Below, piece by piece: positions 35,839 to 38,820 of a stretch of 38,820 bases of DNA. The notes beneath the pieces are model-generated. The model did no database searches. It had not been told where the DNA came from and saw nothing but the letters and a program-made list of their open reading frames with translations. The stretch's first letter is position 1, and each line of letters opens with the position of its first letter. The DNA comes from JBMNQH01 sp050944035 (GTDB lineage: Bacteria > Bacillota > Clostridia > Oscillospirales > Oscillospiraceae). Both the position numbers and the translations under genes were made by a program. Location: the NCBI GenBank assembly GCA_050944035.1, contig JBMNQH010000015.1, positions 1 through 38,820 on the forward strand, in the 5' to 3' direction.

Positions 35839-37380
35839 ATGGATTTTGAAAAGACAGTACCGAGCTGGCCGGCAACAGGGACAGAGCCACCTTCTTCGCT
35901 TAAGACAAGCGGATTTCAAGCGGGGTACAAGCCGCCCGCACCTTATTTCAACTGGTTCTGGAATCGTTCGTCGGAGTGCTTGACCGAGCTTCAGACAAAA
36001 CTGTCTGCGCACGAGACAGAGGTGACAACCGCGCTTGATGGCAAGTCTAATACTAGCCACACACATAGCGACGCAACGACATCCGCGGCTGGTTTTATGA
36101 GTGCATCGGATAAAACTAAGCTCGACGGCATTGCAACTGGCGCGAACAACTATACACATCCGTCATATACATCTAGGACAACCGGATTTTATAAGCTTGC
36201 AGTCAATAGTTTAGGACATGTTTATGGTGTGACATCGGTCGGAAAGGGAGATATTACAGCACTAGGCATCCCAGCACAAGATACGACCTATAGCAATGCA
36301 ACGACCTCGAAATCAGGATTGATGAGCTATAGCGACAAACAAAAATTGGACCAAAAGCCCGGTTTGTCCGTCGGCGGCTCAACGCTAAGACCGACCTCCA
36401 CATCGAGCGTTGTCGCAGGGGATGGAGCCGAGATTTTTAATGATTATAGTTCCCGCACTTTTTCTGGCACAACCGCTTCATCCGGTAACGTAGCAACTGG
36501 AAGCAATTCTGTCGCGATGGGATCAGCAACCACAGCAATGGGAAACGGGTCGTTTGCGGCAGGATATGCTACATTAGCAAAAGGGTATTGTTCCATCGCC
36601 ACCGGGGCACTCAATGAAGCTGACGGAAATTATTCCCATGTAACAGGATACAAAAACAAGGTTAATGGTATGTGTGGAAGCGCAGCTGGTATGCAGACTA
36701 TTGCAACCGGCTGTAATTTTGTAGTTGGAATAAACAACGCAGAAAACGGAGAATCTTACGAAGGCGGAAATTCAAGCAGTTCAGCTCTATTTACCGTCGG
36801 TAATGGCGCAAGCACGACAAGCAGAGCCAACGTGTTCCGCGTTTCACAAGACGGAAAGTGCCGAGGCGTTTCGTCCTGGACTTCATCCGGTGCAGACTAT
36901 GCGGAAATGTTTGAATGGCTGGATGGGAACGAAAACAACGAAGATCGGCGTGGTCTGTTTGTCACGCTGGATGGCGAGAAAGTCCGCCTTGCAAATAGCG
37001 CTGATGATTATATCTTAGGTGTCATTTCCGCAGATCCAGTGGTACTCGGAGATCATAGTGATGACTGGCACGCCCGCTACCTCACAGATGTTTTTGGCGC
37101 GAAGATCATGGAAACCCGCGTTAATTCTCTGGGACAAGAAGTGCAGGGGTGGGCTATCAATCCAGACTACGACCCCGAGCAGGAGTATATTGGACGCGAG
37201 CACCGCAAAGAATGGGCGCAGGTTGGTATGCTCGGGAAATTAGTTGTTGTGGATGATGGAACCTGTACAGTAAACGGTTACTGCTATCCAAACGCAAACG
37301 GCATTGCGACGGCCTCTGAAACAGGCTACCGCGTTATGAAAAGAATTGATGATACGCATATTCGCGTGATGATTAAATAA
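35839..37380 (+). CDS. Tail fibre with YadA-like head repeats and self-cleaving G2 peptidase domain
   Basis: The 513-residue protein has an N-terminal attachment part (KTVPSWPATGTEPPSSLKTS, YFNWFWNRSSECLTELQ), a collagen/fibre region with HSDATTSAAGFMSASDKTKL, and YadA-like head repeats at about 210-300 (ATGSNSVAMGSATTAMGNGS, FAAGYATLAKGYCSIATGAL). Residues about 345-500 resemble the Peptidase_G2 (IMC) self-cleaving domain: SSGADYAEMFEWLDGNENNE, RRGLFVTLDGEKVRLANSAD, YILGVISADPVVLGD. Such domains fold the trimer and cleave off. It is the probable main host-binding fibre. Confidence 0.88.
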   Translation: MDFEKTVPSWPATGTEPPSSLKTSGFQAGYKPPAPYFNWFWNRSSECLTELQTKLSAHETEVTTALDGKSNTSHTHSDATTSAAGFMSASDKTKLDGIATGANNYTHPSYTSRTTGFYKLAVNSLGHVYGVTSVGKGDITALGIPAQDTTYSNATTSKSGLMSYSDKQKLDQKPGLSVGGSTLRPTSTSSVVAGDGAEIFNDYSSRTFSGTTASSGNVATGSNSVAMGSATTAMGNGSFAAGYATLAKGYCSIATGALNEADGNYSHVTGYKNKVNGMCGSAAGMQTIATGCNFVVGINNAENGESYEGGNSSSSALFTVGNGASTTSRANVFRVSQDGKCRGVSSWTSSGADYAEMFEWLDGNENNEDRRGLFVTLDGEKVRLANSADDYILGVISADPVVLGDHSDDWHARYLTDVFGAKIMETRVNSLGQEVQGWAINPDYDPEQEYIGREHRKEWAQVGMLGKLVVVDDGTCTVNGYCYPNANGIATASETGYRVMKRIDDTHIRVMIK

Positions 37381-37391
37381 GGTGACAGTTT

Positions 37392-37664
37392 ATGAAAAAA
37401 CGAATGCAAATGCTGTTGATTGCGGCGTTACTGACAGGTATGTTTGTCATACCCTCCCATGCAATCACGACTGGGCAGTGGGATTTTGAAGCCGGACACC
37501 GCTATGCCCAGGAGGTTGCCGAGGAGATGACAAAAGCGCAGGAACCGGAGCCGGAAGAGGAACAGCCGGAAGTTCCACAGAATCAGATAGATCTGCTACG
37601 CCGGGCGATTGCCGAACAGATTGCCGCGGCAAAGGCGTTCTGGCGAAATGATTGGAGGCGGTGA
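37392..37664 (+). CDS. Small exported protein of unknown function
   Basis: A 90-residue protein with a clear signal peptide: MKKRMQMLLIAALLTGMFVI, PSHA, cleavage probably after residue 24 (SHA|ITT). The mature part has an acidic Pro/Glu segment (EPEPEEEQPEVPQ) and a C-terminal helix with Trp and Arg (AKAFWRNDWRR). Cleavage would release it into the cell wall or outside. It stands between the fibre and the holin genes. A lysis helper or a lysogen-expressed factor are both possible; I do not recognise it. Confidence 0.65.
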   Translation: MKKRMQMLLIAALLTGMFVIPSHAITTGQWDFEAGHRYAQEVAEEMTKAQEPEPEEEQPEVPQNQIDLLRRAIAEQIAAAKAFWRNDWRR

Positions 37665-37666
37665 CA

Positions 37667-37945
37667 ATGGAAGTTACCGTACAGGGGGTTATTACCGCCG
37701 CGGCGTTGCTTACGGCCTGCGGGGGGATTGTTGCTGTTGCGAGGAAGCTGATCCACTGGATGGACAGGCAGAGAGCACAGGATGAAGAATTACAGGAGAT
37801 CAGAGAAGAGCAGTGCGTGATTTGTTACGCACTGCTCGCTTGTTTGGACGGACTAAAACAGCTTGGAGCAAACGGCAACGTTACAAAAGCGCATGAGTCG
37901 TTGGACAAGCATATCAATAAAGCGGCGCATAAAGAGGGGAGGTAG
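37667..37945 (+). CDS. Predicted membrane-anchored protein in the lysis module
   Basis: A 92-residue protein from ATG 37667 behind GGAGGCGGTG. One N-terminal hydrophobic segment (VQGVITAAALLTACGGIVAV, about residues 5-25) is followed by ARKLIHWMDRQRAQDEELQE, a helical tail with Cys residues (EEQCVICYALLACLDGLKQL) and a basic end. Similar single-helix proteins accompany holins in clostridial phages. It may tune holin action, but no family is certain. Confidence 0.68.
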   Translation: MEVTVQGVITAAALLTACGGIVAVARKLIHWMDRQRAQDEELQEIREEQCVICYALLACLDGLKQLGANGNVTKAHESLDKHINKAAHKEGR

Positions 37946-37948
37946 TTT

Positions 37949-38158
37949 ATGAAAATCAGTAAAACATGGCTGAAAGCGGCGGGAATCCGTGCGCTGAAAA
38001 CGGTTGCACAAACGGCAATTGCAACCATCGGTACCGCAGCGGCACTGGATGGGGTGAACTGGGTTGCAGTTCTTTCGGCGTCCGCACTGTCCGGGATTCT
38101 GTCCCTGCTGACCAGTATTGCAGGTCTGCCGGAACTGGGGGAAGGAGGAAAAGCATGA
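37949..38158 (+). CDS. Phage holin (r1t-like)
   Basis: A 69-residue protein with two membrane segments: KTVAQTAIATIGTAAALDGV and WVAVLSASALSGILSLLTSI, a charged N-terminus (MKISKTWLKAAGIRALK) and a short acidic/Gly-rich end. This is the layout of the r1t-type holins of Gram-positive phages. The gene directly precedes the amidase (ATGA overlap). It forms membrane lesions that let the endolysin out at the end of the lytic cycle. Confidence 0.88.
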   Translation: MKISKTWLKAAGIRALKTVAQTAIATIGTAAALDGVNWVAVLSASALSGILSLLTSIAGLPELGEGGKA

Positions 38159-38820
38159 ACATCATCAAACGCATTGCGACGAATAACCCCTGCTATCGTG
38201 CAGGCCGTACCATCATACCGCGGGGGTTGATGCTGCACAGTGTGGGTTGTCCGCAGCCGTCCGCTGAAGTGTTTGCGAACAACTGGGACAGAACAGGTAC
38301 ACAAGTTTGCGTCCATGCCGTATTACAAGCGGATGGAACCGTATACCAGCTGTTGCCTTGGAATTGGCGCGCCTGGCATTGCGGTGGTTCCGGCAACAAC
38401 ACGCACATCAGTGTGGAGATGACGGAGCCCAGTCAGATCAAGTATTCCAGCGGAGCCACCTTCGTCTGTACCGATGTTGCAGCGGCAAGAGAGCAGGTTA
38501 AGGGCTGCTATCATACCGCGGTGGAGCTGTTTGCAGAGCTGTGCAGACAGTACAAGCTCAATCCGCTGACACAGATTTGCAGTCATGCAGAAGGCTGTCG
38601 AAAGGGCATTGCCTCGAACCATGGCGACCCGGAACACCTGTGGAATCAGTTGGGGCTTGGGTTCACAATGGACGGATTCCGGCAGGATGTGCAGGCAAAG
38701 ATGAATAGGGAAACGCCGGAAAACGCCACCGTAACCGCCATTGATGTCCTTTCCAGGCTTGGTGTCATCAATACACCGTCTTACTGGTATGCGCACTATG
38801 GCGATCTTCTGTATCTGGAT
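38155..38820 (+). CDS. N-acetylmuramoyl-L-alanine amidase endolysin (partial, cut by right edge)
   Basis: From ATG 38155 (GAAGGAGG upstream) 222 codons are visible, with no stop before the edge. GLMLHSVGCPQPS holds a first zinc ligand (His28); VHAVLQADGTVYQLLPWNWR, AWHCGGSGNNTHISVEMTEP, KLNPLTQICSHAEGCRKGIA and SNHGDPEHLW follow, the Amidase_2 (PGRP-like) pattern. After about residue 190 a linker and TAIDVLSRLGVINTPSYWYA begin a C-terminal wall-binding part. It cuts the bond between muramic acid and the peptide. Confidence 0.93.
   Translation, partial: MNIIKRIATNNPCYRAGRTIIPRGLMLHSVGCPQPSAEVFANNWDRTGTQVCVHAVLQADGTVYQLLPWNWRAWHCGGSGNNTHISVEMTEPSQIKYSSGATFVCTDVAAAREQVKGCYHTAVELFAELCRQYKLNPLTQICSHAEGCRKGIASNHGDPEHLWNQLGLGFTMDGFRQDVQAKMNRETPENATVTAIDVLSRLGVINTPSYWYAHYGDLLYLD

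Noticed and set aside
1..38820. tRNA genes, integrase, insertion sequences and attachment sites
   Set aside because: None was seen. The integrase and attachment site probably lie outside the left edge.

Overview
The window is one continuous, intact-looking stretch of a temperate phage or prophage genome. It runs from just inside the lysogeny module on the left to the middle of the endolysin gene on the right. Gram-positive ribosome binding sites (AGGAGG types), TTGACA/TATAAT promoters, an SPP1-type head, an r1t-like holin, an amidase endolysin without spanins, and a stand-alone Spo0A DNA-binding domain all point to a host among spore-forming or spore-derived anaerobic Clostridia. Gut Oscillospiraceae/Lachnospiraceae-type bacteria are likely, but I cannot name the genus. 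The tail sheath, tail tube, LysM hub, gp25-like and baseplate J proteins show a contractile tail, so this is a myovirus. The integrase and attachment site are not visible and presumably lie left of position 1.

Region by region. 1-3322: control region. It holds two separate divergent repressor/Cro-type switches (966-1128 and 2316-2415), an ImmA-like protease, a YoeB/YefM toxin-antitoxin pair and a DUF6173-like gene on the minus strand; the last two units appear to have their own promoters. 3323-10895: early operon on the plus strand. It contains small HTH and zinc-ribbon proteins, a hexapeptide-repeat protein, YqaJ-type exonuclease plus RecT, SSB, a replication initiator carrying iteron-like repeats, a helicase loader, a Lar-like protein, a Spo0A C-terminal-domain protein and a RusA resolvase. 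11037-11734: a HicAB toxin-antitoxin unit on the minus strand with a strong promoter. 11783-12399: a sigma-region-4-like late regulator, then a probable late promoter whose transcript meets a long hairpin and an intrinsic terminator before the terminase small subunit.

12400-25950: packaging, head and neck. The order is small terminase, a methyltransferase-like protein, large terminase, SPP1-type portal, then a MuF minor head protein. The MuF protein carries an AT-rich C-terminal JAB/JAMM-like domain, followed by a small gene that could encode its immunity partner. A cassette of Ig-like and fibre-like proteins is enclosed between two intrinsic terminators. Next comes a set of three tandem small hairpins, then scaffold, capsid, connector proteins and sheath. 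25964-37380: tail tube, chaperone with a probable frameshift product, tape measure with a lytic transglycosylase domain, hub, spike, baseplate and an adhesin-like fibre with a self-cleaving C-terminus. 37392-38820: a small exported protein, a membrane protein, holin and amidase (cut by the window edge).

The most noteworthy features are the MuF-JAB toxin-like fusion with its neighbour, the structured leader before the terminase genes, the triple hairpin array before the scaffold gene, the iteron-like repeats in the replication gene, and the Spo0A-like regulator. All functional calls rest on reading motifs and on remembered family features; no searches were run.
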